The notes under the pieces are model-generated. The model had not been told where the DNA came from. It did not search any database and saw nothing but the letters and a program-made list of their open reading frames with translations. A stretch of 42,362 bases of DNA from Porphyromonas uenonis 60-3 (GTDB lineage Bacteria > Bacteroidota > Bacteroidia > Bacteroidales > Porphyromonadaceae): NCBI RefSeq assembly GCF_000174775.1, contig NZ_ACLR01000069.1:1-42362 (forward strand). The letters run 5' to 3'. This document shows, piece after piece, positions 1-8,018 of this stretch (position 1 is the first letter of the stretch; the number at the start of each line of letters is the position of its first letter). The translations under genes and the position numbers were made by a program.

Positions 1-1335
1 TGTCCGCTCTTCAAGCAATCTCTCCCCCTAGATGGCCGCTATGCGAGCAAGACGGCTCCCCTAGCTGCTTACAGTTCCGAGTCTGCGCTCATCCGCTATC
101 GTGTACGCATCGAGGTGGAGTACCTCATAGCACTCACCCAAGCGATACCCGCACTGAGCAAAGCCATCACGGAGCCTAAGCAACAGGCTCTACGACAGCT
201 CTACAAGGAGTGGTCCACGGAGGCTGCGCAGGAGGTCAAGGATATAGAGGCTACGACCAATCACGATGTCAAGGCTGTCGAGTACTACATCAAGCGTCAC
301 CTTCCTCAGCTGGGACTAGAGGAGATAGAGGAGTATGTCCACTTCGGACTAACTTCGCAAGATGTCAACAATACCGCCTTCCCGCTCATGCTTCGTGAGG
401 CGCTGCACGAGGTTTACCTACCTACCCTTCAGCAGCTCATCGAGCAACTTCGTCAGCTCGCCAATGAATGGCACGATGTCGCTATGCTGGCTCGTACGCA
501 TGGTCAGCCTGCTAGCCCGACGCGTCTAGGCAAAGAGATCATGGTCTTCGTCTATCGCTTGGAGCAGCAGACGAAAGCTTTGGAGCAGGTACCCATCACG
601 GGCAAGTTTGGCGGAGCCACGGGCAACTTCAATGCGCATCATGTCGCCTATCCAGCGATTGACTGGGTTGCTTTTGGCAACAGCTTCCTCACATCATTAG
701 GTCTGGAGCGTGAGCAGTACACGACGCAGATCTCCAACTACGACAATCTCGCTGCTCTCTTTGAGGCGATGGCGCGTATCAACACAATCCTCATCGATCT
801 CGCTCGAGACTTCTGGAACTACATCTCAATGGGTTACTTCGGGCAGAAGATCAAGGCGGGAGAAGTTGGCTCTAGTGCCATGCCTCACAAGGTCAATCCC
901 ATTGACTTTGAGAATGCCGAGGGCAATCTCGGACTAGCTAATGCGGTGGCTCTGCATCTAGCCTCCAAGCTCCCTATCTCTCGTCTGCAACGTGACCTAA
1001 CCGACTCGACGGTGATCCGCAATCAGCTCGTCCCGATGGGCTACACGATGATCGCTTTCAGCAGTCTCTCCAAGGGACTCGGCAAGCTGGTTATTCACCC
1101 CGAGCGCATCGCTCATGACCTCGACTGCAACTGGGCCGTCGTCGCCGAGGCTATTCAGACGATCCTCCGTCGTGAGGGTTACCCGCACCCCTACGAGACG
1201 CTCAAGGCTCTGACCCGTACGGGCGAGGAGATAAGCCAAGAGACGATCGCACACTTCATCGATACGCTTGAAGTTGCCGAGGAGGTCAAGGCGGAGCTCC
1301 GTCAGATCACCCCGCACAACTACGTGGGGCTCTAG
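1..1335 (+). CDS. purB: Adenylosuccinate lyase, 5' end outside the window, apparent frameshift near start
   Basis: The product splits adenylosuccinate to AMP and fumarate and also the SAICAR step of purine synthesis in the cytoplasm. The fumarase/aspartase superfamily signature GSSAMPHKVNPIDFENAEG is intact, as is the TSQDVNNTAFP segment that carries substrate-binding residues. The open frame that ends at 1335 can start at a GTG at 115, but homology clearly continues upstream: the frame before 115 encodes PLDGRYASKT and ALIRYRVRIEVEYL, which match the family N-terminus. The preceding family residues (ALQAISP) are in another frame, joined at a run of five C at 24-28 where four would keep the frame. 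This is either a real frameshift or a sequence error. Family assignment is very secure; the state of the N-terminus is not. Confidence 0.93.
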   Translation, partial: CPLFKQSLPLDGRYASKTAPLAAYSSESALIRYRVRIEVEYLIALTQAIPALSKAITEPKQQALRQLYKEWSTEAAQEVKDIEATTNHDVKAVEYYIKRHLPQLGLEEIEEYVHFGLTSQDVNNTAFPLMLREALHEVYLPTLQQLIEQLRQLANEWHDVAMLARTHGQPASPTRLGKEIMVFVYRLEQQTKALEQVPITGKFGGATGNFNAHHVAYPAIDWVAFGNSFLTSLGLEREQYTTQISNYDNLAALFEAMARINTILIDLARDFWNYISMGYFGQKIKAGEVGSSAMPHKVNPIDFENAEGNLGLANAVALHLASKLPISRLQRDLTDSTVIRNQLVPMGYTMIAFSSLSKGLGKLVIHPERIAHDLDCNWAVVAEAIQTILRREGYPHPYETLKALTRTGEEISQETIAHFIDTLEVAEEVKAELRQITPHNYVGL

Positions 1336-1351
1336 TCTGCCAATAAATTAG

Positions 1352-1359
1352 TACCTTTG
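1352..1359 (+). promoter_or_regulatory. Bacteroidetes-type -7 box (TACCTTTG) for the pseudouridine synthase gene
   Basis: TACCTTTG matches the TAnnTTTG -7 element of Bacteroidetes sigma-ABfr promoters. It lies just after purB and about 150 bases before the next start codon, so the transcript would have a long leader. No clear -33 TTG is visible. Confidence 0.6.
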
Positions 1360-1462
1360 TCTCAGCTCAATCAGCTAGTAAGATCCACCGTTCGTGAGAT
1401 CCGAAGGAGAGCTTGCTGACACTGTTTTGACCAGCGACAGAGACCCATTAGATACAGAACAT

Positions 1463-1493
1463 ACTACGCAACAGTCCGAACTTGTTGTGTAGT
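1463..1493 (+). other. Hairpin in the 5' leader of the pseudouridine synthase gene
   Basis: ACTACGCAACA and TGTTGTGTAGT form an 11-pair stem (one G-U) with a 9-base loop, 14 bases before the ATG at 1508. It is not followed by a T run, so it is not a usual terminator. It may affect translation of the long leader; this is inference. Confidence 0.45.
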
Positions 1494-1507
1494 CATTAAA
1501 TAGCTTC

Positions 1508-2926
1508 ATGTCTATAGACAGCAATCCTACATCAGAGGCACAGCACAAGACAAGCACCTCTGCTGATTCATCTGCCGAGGTGCCATCGTCCGCATCTACT
1601 GGCAAGCGAAGACGTCAACGCATAGCGCGACCCGCTTCCAGCGAATCCTTGATTCGTGTCAAGGTTAGTGGCGAGGCTGGAGCCACGGTGACACATCGTA
1701 ACATAGATGCTTCCGAGATGGTCAAGCCTCGCGACATCAATGCTGAGAAAGCTTTGGAGCGCAGATTTGACTTCGACGAGCAACATCTAGGAGGACGGAG
1801 TCTTCACAAAGTGACGACATCCGTATCTTTAGTAGGTGATGGCAATCAGGATGACCCTGTCATATACCCATTCGCTAAGCAGAGAGGCAAGGGCAAGCGT
1901 CCTACAGCTCATAGCGGAGAGGCTCGCACCTCATCGCCACGTCGTAAGAGAGAAGCCTCGGCTGACTCAACCGACCGCAAGAGCAAGCGCTCCTCGGCTC
2001 CTCGCAAGAGCGCTGGTCAGCGTACTAACAAGCAGCGCAAGGACGAGTCTAAGCCTCGCACACCTAAGGCACCCGTCGAGCCAGTGCGCTACACCTCTCC
2101 TCTAGTTGAGGCGGGCGAACCGATACGACTCAACAAGTTCCTCTCCAACTCTGGACTATGCTCGCGTCGTACGGCAGACCAGTACATCGCTGCTGGACGT
2201 GTCAAGGTCAACGGGGCCGTCGTCTCCGAGCTTGGATCACAGGTACTACCGACCGACCAGGTTATGGTCGATGACAAGCCAGTCACCCTAGAGGCAAAGG
2301 TCTACGTACTACTCAACAAGCCGAAGAATTGCGTCACCACGCTCACCGATCCCGAGGGTCGGCGTACCGTCATGGATCTCGTGCACAATGCCTGCACCGA
2401 GCGCATATACCCCATCGGTCGACTAGATCGCAACACGACTGGCATCCTCCTCTTGACCAATGATGGTGACCTAGCGGTGCGCCTGATGCACCCCGCCTTT
2501 CGCAAGAAGAAGATCTACGAGGTAGCCCTCGACAAGGAGGTCACCGTAGAGCATATGCAGATGATTGCTCACGGCTTCGAGCTAGAGGATGGCGAGATCC
2601 ACGCCGATGCCATCAGTTATATCACTGGACAGACCCACGACAAGGTCGGTATAGAGATTCACTCGGGTCGTAACCGCATCGTGCGCCGCATCTTCGAGCA
2701 TCTAGGCTATCGCGTCGTGCATCTAGACCGTGTCTACTACGCAGGCCTCACCAAGAAAGATCTACCACGAGGACGCTGGCGCTACCTAACTCCCGAGGAG
2801 GTGCGCTACCTCCGCATGGGTATCAAAGAGCAGGAGGACAATGGCGTAGCCCCCACCACCAAAGTTTATCACAAGCACCAAGAGACACCAGACCATCCCT
2901 TCTCATCCGAAGAGATAGAAGACTAA
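1508..2926 (+). CDS. RsuA/RluB-family rRNA pseudouridine synthase with a long basic N-terminal extension
   Basis: It isomerises specific uridines in ribosomal RNA to pseudouridine. The S4 RNA-binding domain starts near residue 206 (IRLNKFLSNSGLCSRRTADQ), and the catalytic domain carries GRLDRNTTGILLLTND with the catalytic Asp near residue 305, followed by the family motif GRNRIVRRIFEHLGY. The enzyme core is about 240 residues; here about 200 extra residues of Ser/Lys/Arg-rich, low-complexity sequence precede it, probably disordered and RNA-binding. Such extensions occur in other Bacteroidetes homologues. RluB versus RsuA specificity (23S or 16S) cannot be told from sequence alone. asnS follows after 28 bases and is probably co-transcribed. 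Confidence 0.9.
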   Translation: MSIDSNPTSEAQHKTSTSADSSAEVPSSASTGKRRRQRIARPASSESLIRVKVSGEAGATVTHRNIDASEMVKPRDINAEKALERRFDFDEQHLGGRSLHKVTTSVSLVGDGNQDDPVIYPFAKQRGKGKRPTAHSGEARTSSPRRKREASADSTDRKSKRSSAPRKSAGQRTNKQRKDESKPRTPKAPVEPVRYTSPLVEAGEPIRLNKFLSNSGLCSRRTADQYIAAGRVKVNGAVVSELGSQVLPTDQVMVDDKPVTLEAKVYVLLNKPKNCVTTLTDPEGRRTVMDLVHNACTERIYPIGRLDRNTTGILLLTNDGDLAVRLMHPAFRKKKIYEVALDKEVTVEHMQMIAHGFELEDGEIHADAISYITGQTHDKVGIEIHSGRNRIVRRIFEHLGYRVVHLDRVYYAGLTKKDLPRGRWRYLTPEEVRYLRMGIKEQEDNGVAPTTKVYHKHQETPDHPFSSEEIED

Positions 2927-2954
2927 ATAGGTATAAACCATATCAGCAGATACT

Positions 2955-4370
2955 ATGAATAACTCACTACCACGCACTACTATCAAGGAGCTCCCCCAGC
3001 TTGCTCAGCGTCAGCTCCCCCAGCCCGTCTGTGTCAAGGGTTGGGTACGTACCAAGCGAGGCAACAAAGCTGTCTGCTTCGTTGCGCTCAACGATGGCTC
3101 AACCATACACAGCATACAGATCGTCATTGACAAGACCCAGACCGACCCCAAGCTCATCGAGCAGATCACCACAGGCGCCGCTATCGGAGTCGTCGGCACG
3201 CTCGTCGCTTCTCAAGGTCAAGGGCAAGAGTACGAGATACAGGCTAGCGAAATAACCATCTACGGCACCTCTGATCCCGTCCGCTATCCACTGCAAAAGA
3301 AGGGGCACACGCTAGAGTTCCTTCGTGAGATCGCTCACTTGCGTCCACGTACCAACACCTTCGCAGCAGTCCTCCGCATCCGCCACAATATGGCTTATGC
3401 GATCCACACCTTCTTTCACGAGCGTGGCTACTTTTACCTCCACACCCCGATCATCACCTCAAGCGATGCCGAGGGTGCTGGGCAAATGTTTACCGTCACC
3501 ACGCTAGACATGAACAAGCTCCCCCTCGCTAAAGATGGGAGCGTGGACTACAGCAAAGACTTCTTTGGCAAGCATACCTCACTGACCGTATCGGGACAGC
3601 TAGAGGGCGAGCTAGGAGCCATGGCGCTAGGAGGTATCTACACCTTTGGTCCTACCTTTAGAGCTGAGAACTCTAATACTCCACGGCACCTCGCAGAGTT
3701 TTGGATGGTCGAGCCCGAGGTCGCCTTTATGGATAATGAGGGCAACCAAGACCTCGCCGAGGCGTTCACCAAGCATTGTCTCCAGTGGGCTCTTGATCAC
3801 TGCATGGACGACCTTGAGTTCCTCGCCGAGCACTACGATAAGGAGCTCATCGAGCGCATCCGCTTCGTCGTAGAGCGTCCATTCGTACGTACCACCTATA
3901 CCGAGGGTGTCGCCATCCTCGAGGAGGCCGTCCGTAACGGCAAGAAGTTCGAGTTCCCCGTCTACTGGGGAGCCGACCTCGCCAGCGAGCACGAGCGCTA
4001 CCTCGTCGAGCAGCACTACAATGCGCCCGTCATTATGACCGACTACCCGAAGGAGATCAAGGCCTTCTATATGAAGCAAAACGAAGATGGCAAGACCGTC
4101 CGCGGTATGGACGTCCTCTTCCCGCACATCGGTGAAATCATCGGAGGTAGCGAGCGTGAGACCGACATAGACAAGCTCACGGCACGTGCCCAGGAGGTCG
4201 GCATCAAGGACAAGGATCTGTGGTGGTACCTCGACACCCGTCGCTATGGGTCAGCACCACATGCGGGCTTCGGACTAGGCTTCGAGAGACTCCTACTCTT
4301 CGTCACAGGCATGACCAATATCCGTGACGTAATCCCCTTCCCCCGCACACCAAACAACGCTAACTTCTAG
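2955..4370 (+). CDS. asnS: Asparaginyl-tRNA synthetase
   Basis: This class IIb aminoacyl-tRNA synthetase charges tRNA-Asn with asparagine. The N-terminal OB-fold anticodon-binding domain covers about residues 1-110 ([25 protein letters not shown] in outline). Motif 2 is seen at [21 protein letters not shown] near residue 234, and motif 3 at [15 protein letters not shown] near residue 437, ending in the typical AsnRS tail [16 protein letters not shown]. The length of 471 aa is normal. Asn-type rather than Asp-type is shown by the short form without a GAD insert and by the tail. A strong terminator follows directly, shared with the convergent gene. Confidence 0.96.
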   Translation: MNNSLPRTTIKELPQLAQRQLPQPVCVKGWVRTKRGNKAVCFVALNDGSTIHSIQIVIDKTQTDPKLIEQITTGAAIGVVGTLVASQGQGQEYEIQASEITIYGTSDPVRYPLQKKGHTLEFLREIAHLRPRTNTFAAVLRIRHNMAYAIHTFFHERGYFYLHTPIITSSDAEGAGQMFTVTTLDMNKLPLAKDGSVDYSKDFFGKHTSLTVSGQLEGELGAMALGGIYTFGPTFRAENSNTPRHLAEFWMVEPEVAFMDNEGNQDLAEAFTKHCLQWALDHCMDDLEFLAEHYDKELIERIRFVVERPFVRTTYTEGVAILEEAVRNGKKFEFPVYWGADLASEHERYLVEQHYNAPVIMTDYPKEIKAFYMKQNEDGKTVRGMDVLFPHIGEIIGGSERETDIDKLTARAQEVGIKDKDLWWYLDTRRYGSAPHAGFGLGFERLLLFVTGMTNIRDVIPFPRTPNNANF

Positions 4371-4393
4371 TTCTAGCAAAGCATAGCAAACGT

Positions 4394-4432
4394 AAAGGCT
4401 GTAGTACCGAGAGCGGTGCTACAGCCTTTTTC
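4394..4432 (+). terminator. Intrinsic terminator between convergent asnS and the cysteine desulfidase gene
   Basis: AAAGGCTGTAG pairs with CTACAGCCTTT, extended inward by four more pairs, giving a 15-pair stem with a 6-base loop and a T run. The A-rich 5' flank lets it work for the convergent minus-strand gene too. Confidence 0.85.
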
Positions 4433-4452
4433 GTTTGTCAGGCGAAAGCCTC

Positions 4453-5766
4453 TTAGTGGTTCTTGGAGGTCATGATGTTGAGCACGAGACGATCCGTCTC
4501 ATTCATACCCACACGGCCTATGCTGGTTAGGTTGTCTATCGTCTGATCCACATCATCATCCACGATGCCCTCGCTACCCGTGACCACCTTCTGCTCCATC
4601 GCTAGCAGAGCGGAGAACATAGCCGTGCTCACACCGCTCGACACCTTCAGGCTACAGCTCGGCTTAGCCCCGTCGCAGAGGAGCCCCGTGATATTGCCCA
4701 CCATATTCTTCACTGCATAGCTCACCTGCTGCTTATTACCTCCGAGCAGATAGGTCAATCCACAAGCAGCGCCCGTCGAGGCAACGACACAACCGCACAG
4801 AGCCGAGAGGCGACCCAGCTTCTGCTTGATATAGATCACCATCAGATTGCTCAGCATCAGAGCGCGGACAGTCTCCTCGTGACTCTTCTGCTGCTCCTTG
4901 GCAAAGGTCAGCACAGGCATCGTCGCCGTGATACCCTGGTTACCACTGCCCGAATTGCTCATCACCGTCACTGGGGCCCCGTCCATGCGGGCATCGCAGG
5001 CGGCACTCGTCGCCGAGATGATCTGCGTCAAGGTCGAGTTTCCCAGATACTTCCGCCCTAAGTCACTCTGTACCATACGCCCCACAGCGTGACCGTAGTT
5101 AGACTTCATCGAGAGGCGACTAGCCTCTGCATTGACCTCCGCATCAGCTAGGATAAACTCTATCTCCTCCAGCGGAGCAGTCGTAGCGAAGTCATAGACG
5201 AGCGAAAAGTTGAGCGTAAGCTCCTCCTCGTCCTCCACGTCCTCCTGCTGCCCTATCGGATGATCCTCTAGCACTTGGGTTCCCTTGGCAAGATAAGTCA
5301 GATGGTCATGCTTGCCACTGATGATAGCGGTAGCGGTCTCCCCGCTAGTCGTCTGTATCGTCACCTCAGCGTAGAGCTTGTCTACAGGCTCAGGCTTCGT
5401 ACCGATAGTAATGACCTTAGCCTCGACCAACTGCTTAGCCTCAGCCAGTTGTTCAGGCGTAAAGCTGTCTAGGAGCGTGAGCCCTTTGTCAGGCTGTGCG
5501 ATGACGATGCCTAGCGCTATAGCTATCGGCAATCCAATCATACCCGTCCCTGGTATGCCCACCCCGAGAGCATTCTTGAGCACGTTGGGGCTTAGCAATA
5601 CCGAGACGCTCTCTGGCGTAAAGTCGCCTAGCGTAGCACTAGCGTAAGCAGTGCAGAGCGATACGGCAACAGGCTCGGTACAGCCCGTAGCGGGGAGCAC
5701 CTCTTGGTGGACGAGCGAGATAATCTCTTGACGTAGAGCGGGAGTAAGTGTGTTTGTCGTCTTCAT
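4453..5766 (-). CDS. L-cysteine desulfidase / serine dehydratase-alpha family protein (UPF0597, CyuA-like)
   Basis: The family includes archaeal L-cysteine desulfidase and E. coli CyuA (YhaM), which break L-cysteine down to sulfide, ammonia and pyruvate using an oxygen-labile iron-sulfur cluster. The N-terminus has the family motif ATGCTEPVAVSLCTAYA with Cys29, and further conserved cysteines occur in the segments GCVVASTGAACGL and LLCDGAKPSCSLKVSSG (near residue 365), which fit cluster ligands. Length 437 aa is usual. It lies 23 bases downstream of the FHA gene on the same strand, so the two are likely one transcript. Serine dehydratase activity is an alternative; the family assignment is firm, the exact substrate is inference. 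Confidence 0.88.
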   Translation of the reverse strand: MKTTNTLTPALRQEIISLVHQEVLPATGCTEPVAVSLCTAYASATLGDFTPESVSVLLSPNVLKNALGVGIPGTGMIGLPIAIALGIVIAQPDKGLTLLDSFTPEQLAEAKQLVEAKVITIGTKPEPVDKLYAEVTIQTTSGETATAIISGKHDHLTYLAKGTQVLEDHPIGQQEDVEDEEELTLNFSLVYDFATTAPLEEIEFILADAEVNAEASRLSMKSNYGHAVGRMVQSDLGRKYLGNSTLTQIISATSAACDARMDGAPVTVMSNSGSGNQGITATMPVLTFAKEQQKSHEETVRALMLSNLMVIYIKQKLGRLSALCGCVVASTGAACGLTYLLGGNKQQVSYAVKNMVGNITGLLCDGAKPSCSLKVSSGVSTAMFSALLAMEQKVVTGSEGIVDDDVDQTIDNLTSIGRVGMNETDRLVLNIMTSKNH

Positions 5767-5789
5767 AAGAAGGAATAAGTTTGGAGGGA

Positions 5790-6329
5790 TTATGGATTTG
5801 TCTCTTCGTAGTCAGTCCGTGTCACATAGATCAGGGAGGTCGCTCCGAGCGTGATCACATCGCCCGACTGTAGCTCGCGAAAGGTATCTGGCAGGTACTC
5901 AACACCCGCCACGAAGGTCCCCGTCATACTGTCCAAATCCTGTATGATCGCCTGGCCATCTGGCTCTATCGTGATCTGACAATGGTTGCGTCCCAAGCTC
6001 GGATCGCTACTATGTATGGGGACAGTCACCGAGGTGCCACGTCCATTGTAGCTGCCTATCGTGTTGCACCCCTCATAGAGCGGGAGCAGAGCAGCGTAGG
6101 CAAAGTCGTTGGCAATCAACTGTAAGTAAGCCCGCACGGGCTCCCCCTCGGGCGCAAAGTCAGCGTAGCGCGCCTTGAGATGCTCTAGCGTAGTACCCCT
6201 AAGGCGAAAGCGTAGGCTCTCGGAGCATGTTGGGCAGAGCATAGCAACCTTGCCACGGCAGTCGGCATTAGCTAGAATCGTCTCTTCGGAGATCTTAGTC
6301 GTACAGTGAGGACAGAGGATATAGTTCAC
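5790..6329 (-). CDS. Zinc-ribbon plus FHA domain protein
   Basis: The product is probably a cytosolic protein that binds phosphothreonine. The first 35 residues carry two CxxC pairs (CPHC and CPTC), as in a zinc ribbon, and the C-terminal half is a forkhead-associated domain: NTIGSYNGRG, then DPSLGRNHCQI, then IQDLDSMTGTFV and ELQSGDVITLG, which match the FHA core GR..S.xxxH..N order in outline, with RNH in the place of the usual S-R-x-H turn. The only usable start is a GTG. A repeat array and candidate -7 boxes lie upstream. It precedes the cysteine desulfidase gene, an unexplained pairing. No kinase is visible nearby. Function unknown. Confidence 0.8.
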   Translation of the reverse strand: MNYILCPHCTTKISEETILANADCRGKVAMLCPTCSESLRFRLRGTTLEHLKARYADFAPEGEPVRAYLQLIANDFAYAALLPLYEGCNTIGSYNGRGTSVTVPIHSSDPSLGRNHCQITIEPDGQAIIQDLDSMTGTFVAGVEYLPDTFRELQSGDVITLGATSLIYVTRTDYEETNP

Positions 6330-6360
6330 GGAAATGTGTGCGAAAGTTCGTTCTTGCCCA

Positions 6361-6379
6361 CAAATTTACCACAAATATA
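6361..6379 (-). promoter_or_regulatory. Two overlapping-range candidate -7 boxes for the FHA gene
   Basis: Read on the minus strand, TATATTTG (6379-6372) and TAAATTTG (6368-6361) both fit TAnnTTTG and lie 32-50 bases before the GTG start. No convincing -33 element is seen for either, so which is used is unknown. Confidence 0.45.
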
Positions 6380-6410
6380 CCAACTAAGCTCGCGTCGCTC
6401 GGAGCCACCC

Positions 6411-6536
6411 GCAGTTTCTTCCCCATGAAACTGTAGTTTCTTCCGTATGAAACTGGAGTTTCTTCCGTATGAAACTGGAGTTTCTTCCGTATGAAACTGG
6501 AGTTTCTCCTAGGTGGAACTAAAGTTTCATCCTCAT
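6411..6536 (-). repeat. Array of 22-bp units with internal dyad symmetry (core GAAACTnnAGTTTC)
   Basis: Five full cores start at 6427, 6449, 6471, 6493 and 6515, plus a half core at 6411, with an exact 22-base period: a 14-base palindromic core and an 8-base linker (minus-strand linkers ATACGGAA three times, ACCTAGGA, and a variant). The array ends about 30 bases upstream of the candidate -7 box of the FHA gene. A second array of the same family with the same linker order lies at 30269-30393 before the peroxidase gene. Confidence 0.85.
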
Positions 6537-6588
6537 GCACTGACAGTTAGTCCAAAGTGCAACATTCAGAAGTCTCACGAGTAACGGC

Positions 6589-6679
6589 TGTAGGGACGCA
6601 CGGTCGTGCGTCCGTCCCCGTTAAAACCCTGACGCCGTAACCTTTGACACAACGGACGCACAGATCGTGCGTCCCTACA
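6589..6679. repeat. REP-like doublet, nested inverted repeats with GGACGCAC / GTGCGTCC
   Basis: The outer arms TGTAGGGACGCACG and CGTGCGTCCCTACA are perfect complements. Each half is itself a palindrome (GGACGCAC-GGTC-GTGCGTCC and GGACGCAC-AGATC-GTGCGTCC). The layout resembles a small non-autonomous intergenic element or a bacterial REP pair. Related arms flank the gap before cas3 (33429-33482). The stretch between this element and the 22-bp array shows nothing else. Confidence 0.75.
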
Positions 6680-6720
6680 AAGGGCTACACGTCTCGCTGT
6701 ACTACAACGTAAGATTTGCA

Positions 6721-6768
6721 CAAAGAGAGGGGGCGACACCTAGACTCCTTCGTCTCAGTGTCGCCCCC
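6721..6768 (-). terminator. Terminator of the cydAB operon
   Basis: On the minus strand CAGGGGGCGACAC-type arms (GGGGGCGACAC with GTGTCGCCCCC) form an 11-pair GC-rich stem with further pairing inside (GTCT with AGAC), followed by TCTCTTTG. It lies 50 bases after the cydB stop. Confidence 0.75.
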
Positions 6769-6817
6769 TGTGTGAGGTTTGTGTGCGGCCCCTACTTAGC
6801 GGGGGCAGCCACAGTGA

Positions 6818-7990
6818 CTAGTACTTGATCTCCTCGTCTTGACCCATCTCGTGACGTGTGATCTTCTTGCGGTCTATCGCACGCCAAGCGTAGACGATGT
6901 AGGCGAGGACAAACGGGATCAGTAGCGAGACGATGCTCATAGCCTTGAGAGTATAAGGACTGGAGCTACTGTTTTGTAGCGTCAGCGAGCTATTGAGATC
7001 AGCTATCGAGGGGTAGTAAGCCGTGTTGTTGTACCCGAGGATGAGGAGCAGACCTAGGACAGCGAGGACGACACCGACACCTTCGAGCCAGATACCCTTG
7101 CGGAAGCCTTTCTTGACCAGTGTGAGGATCACGCCCGCTAGGACAAGTACCACACCCACGAGGAAGACAATGAGAATCACTGGCATAGCGAGGAAGTTGT
7201 GCAGATACTTGTACTGCACTAGGCTCACGGCTCCCGTGCTGGGGTCTACATCGTATCCCTTGGTCACCATGAGGAAGACCACATAAGCGACGAAGAGGAC
7301 GACGAAGATAGCAGCATTGGGGAGCAAGCTCTTGCGAGCACGCTCGTAGGCGACCTCATCCTCGATATTGTTGATGAAGTATAGGAGCGCTGTAGTACGT
7401 GCGAGGAAGAGCAGCGTCACACCGAGTACCACATTCCAGGGGTTGAAGATAGCCTCCAGCCCGTGTAGCTGTAGCCCCGTGAGGGGGTCGGGCTGCCAGA
7501 CGGAGATGGTCTGCATCGAGGACGAGAGGTCGTAGATAGCGCTCTTGTCCACTACGAAGTTACCGCCCGTGAAGAGCGTCGAGACCGCAGCGCCTAGTAG
7601 CACCGGAGCCAAGACACCATTGATGAAGAGGAAGGTCTGGAAGGTCTTCTTGCCCCATATGTTGCCATGCTTAGACTGATACTCATACGAGACCGCCTGG
7701 ATGACAAAGGTCAAGCAGATCAAGATCCATACCCAGTAAGCTCCACCGAAGCTGGTTGAATAGAAGAGCGGGAAGGAGGCAAAGAAGGCACCTCCGAAGG
7801 TAACTAGAGTCGTGAGGGTAAACTCCCATTTACGACCCGTTGAATTGACGATCATACGCTGCAGAGGCTCGTCACGACGAGCTGCAAAGATGAAGGTCTG
7901 TCCGCCCTGCACGAAGAGCAGGAAGACAAGCAGGGCACCCAGCAGTGAGACTAGGAACCACCAGTATTGCTGTAGAAATGCGTAGTCCAT
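6818..7990 (-). CDS. cydB: Cytochrome bd ubiquinol oxidase subunit II
   Basis: CydB is the non-haem-ligating partner of CydA in the inner-membrane cytochrome bd quinol oxidase, which reduces oxygen to water at very low oxygen and protects strict or near-strict anaerobes. The protein is highly hydrophobic with about eight or nine transmembrane segments, beginning with YAFLQQYWWFLVSLLGALL, and shows the CydB features FVQGGQTF and NSTGRKWEFTLTTLVTFGGAFFA in outline. Length 390 aa is in range for Bacteroidetes. It is the last gene of the DUF4492-cydA-cydB operon, 28 bases after cydA, and is followed by a terminator. Confidence 0.95.
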   Translation of the reverse strand: MDYAFLQQYWWFLVSLLGALLVFLLFVQGGQTFIFAARRDEPLQRMIVNSTGRKWEFTLTTLVTFGGAFFASFPLFYSTSFGGAYWVWILICLTFVIQAVSYEYQSKHGNIWGKKTFQTFLFINGVLAPVLLGAAVSTLFTGGNFVVDKSAIYDLSSSMQTISVWQPDPLTGLQLHGLEAIFNPWNVVLGVTLLFLARTTALLYFINNIEDEVAYERARKSLLPNAAIFVVLFVAYVVFLMVTKGYDVDPSTGAVSLVQYKYLHNFLAMPVILIVFLVGVVLVLAGVILTLVKKGFRKGIWLEGVGVVLAVLGLLLILGYNNTAYYPSIADLNSSLTLQNSSSSPYTLKAMSIVSLLIPFVLAYIVYAWRAIDRKKITRHEMGQDEEIKY

Positions 7991-8018
7991 TATGATAGTG
8001 TGTCTATGGGGTTAGTGA

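Noticed and set aside
6411-6536. The 22-bp array as a CRISPR array
   Set aside because: The linkers are only 8 bases, mostly identical to each other, and no cas genes are nearby; this is a tandem repeat.
6295-6540. An 81-residue open frame on the minus strand upstream of the FHA gene
   Set aside because: It reads through the 22-bp repeat array and its protein is only the translated repeat; it overlaps the FHA start and promoter region.
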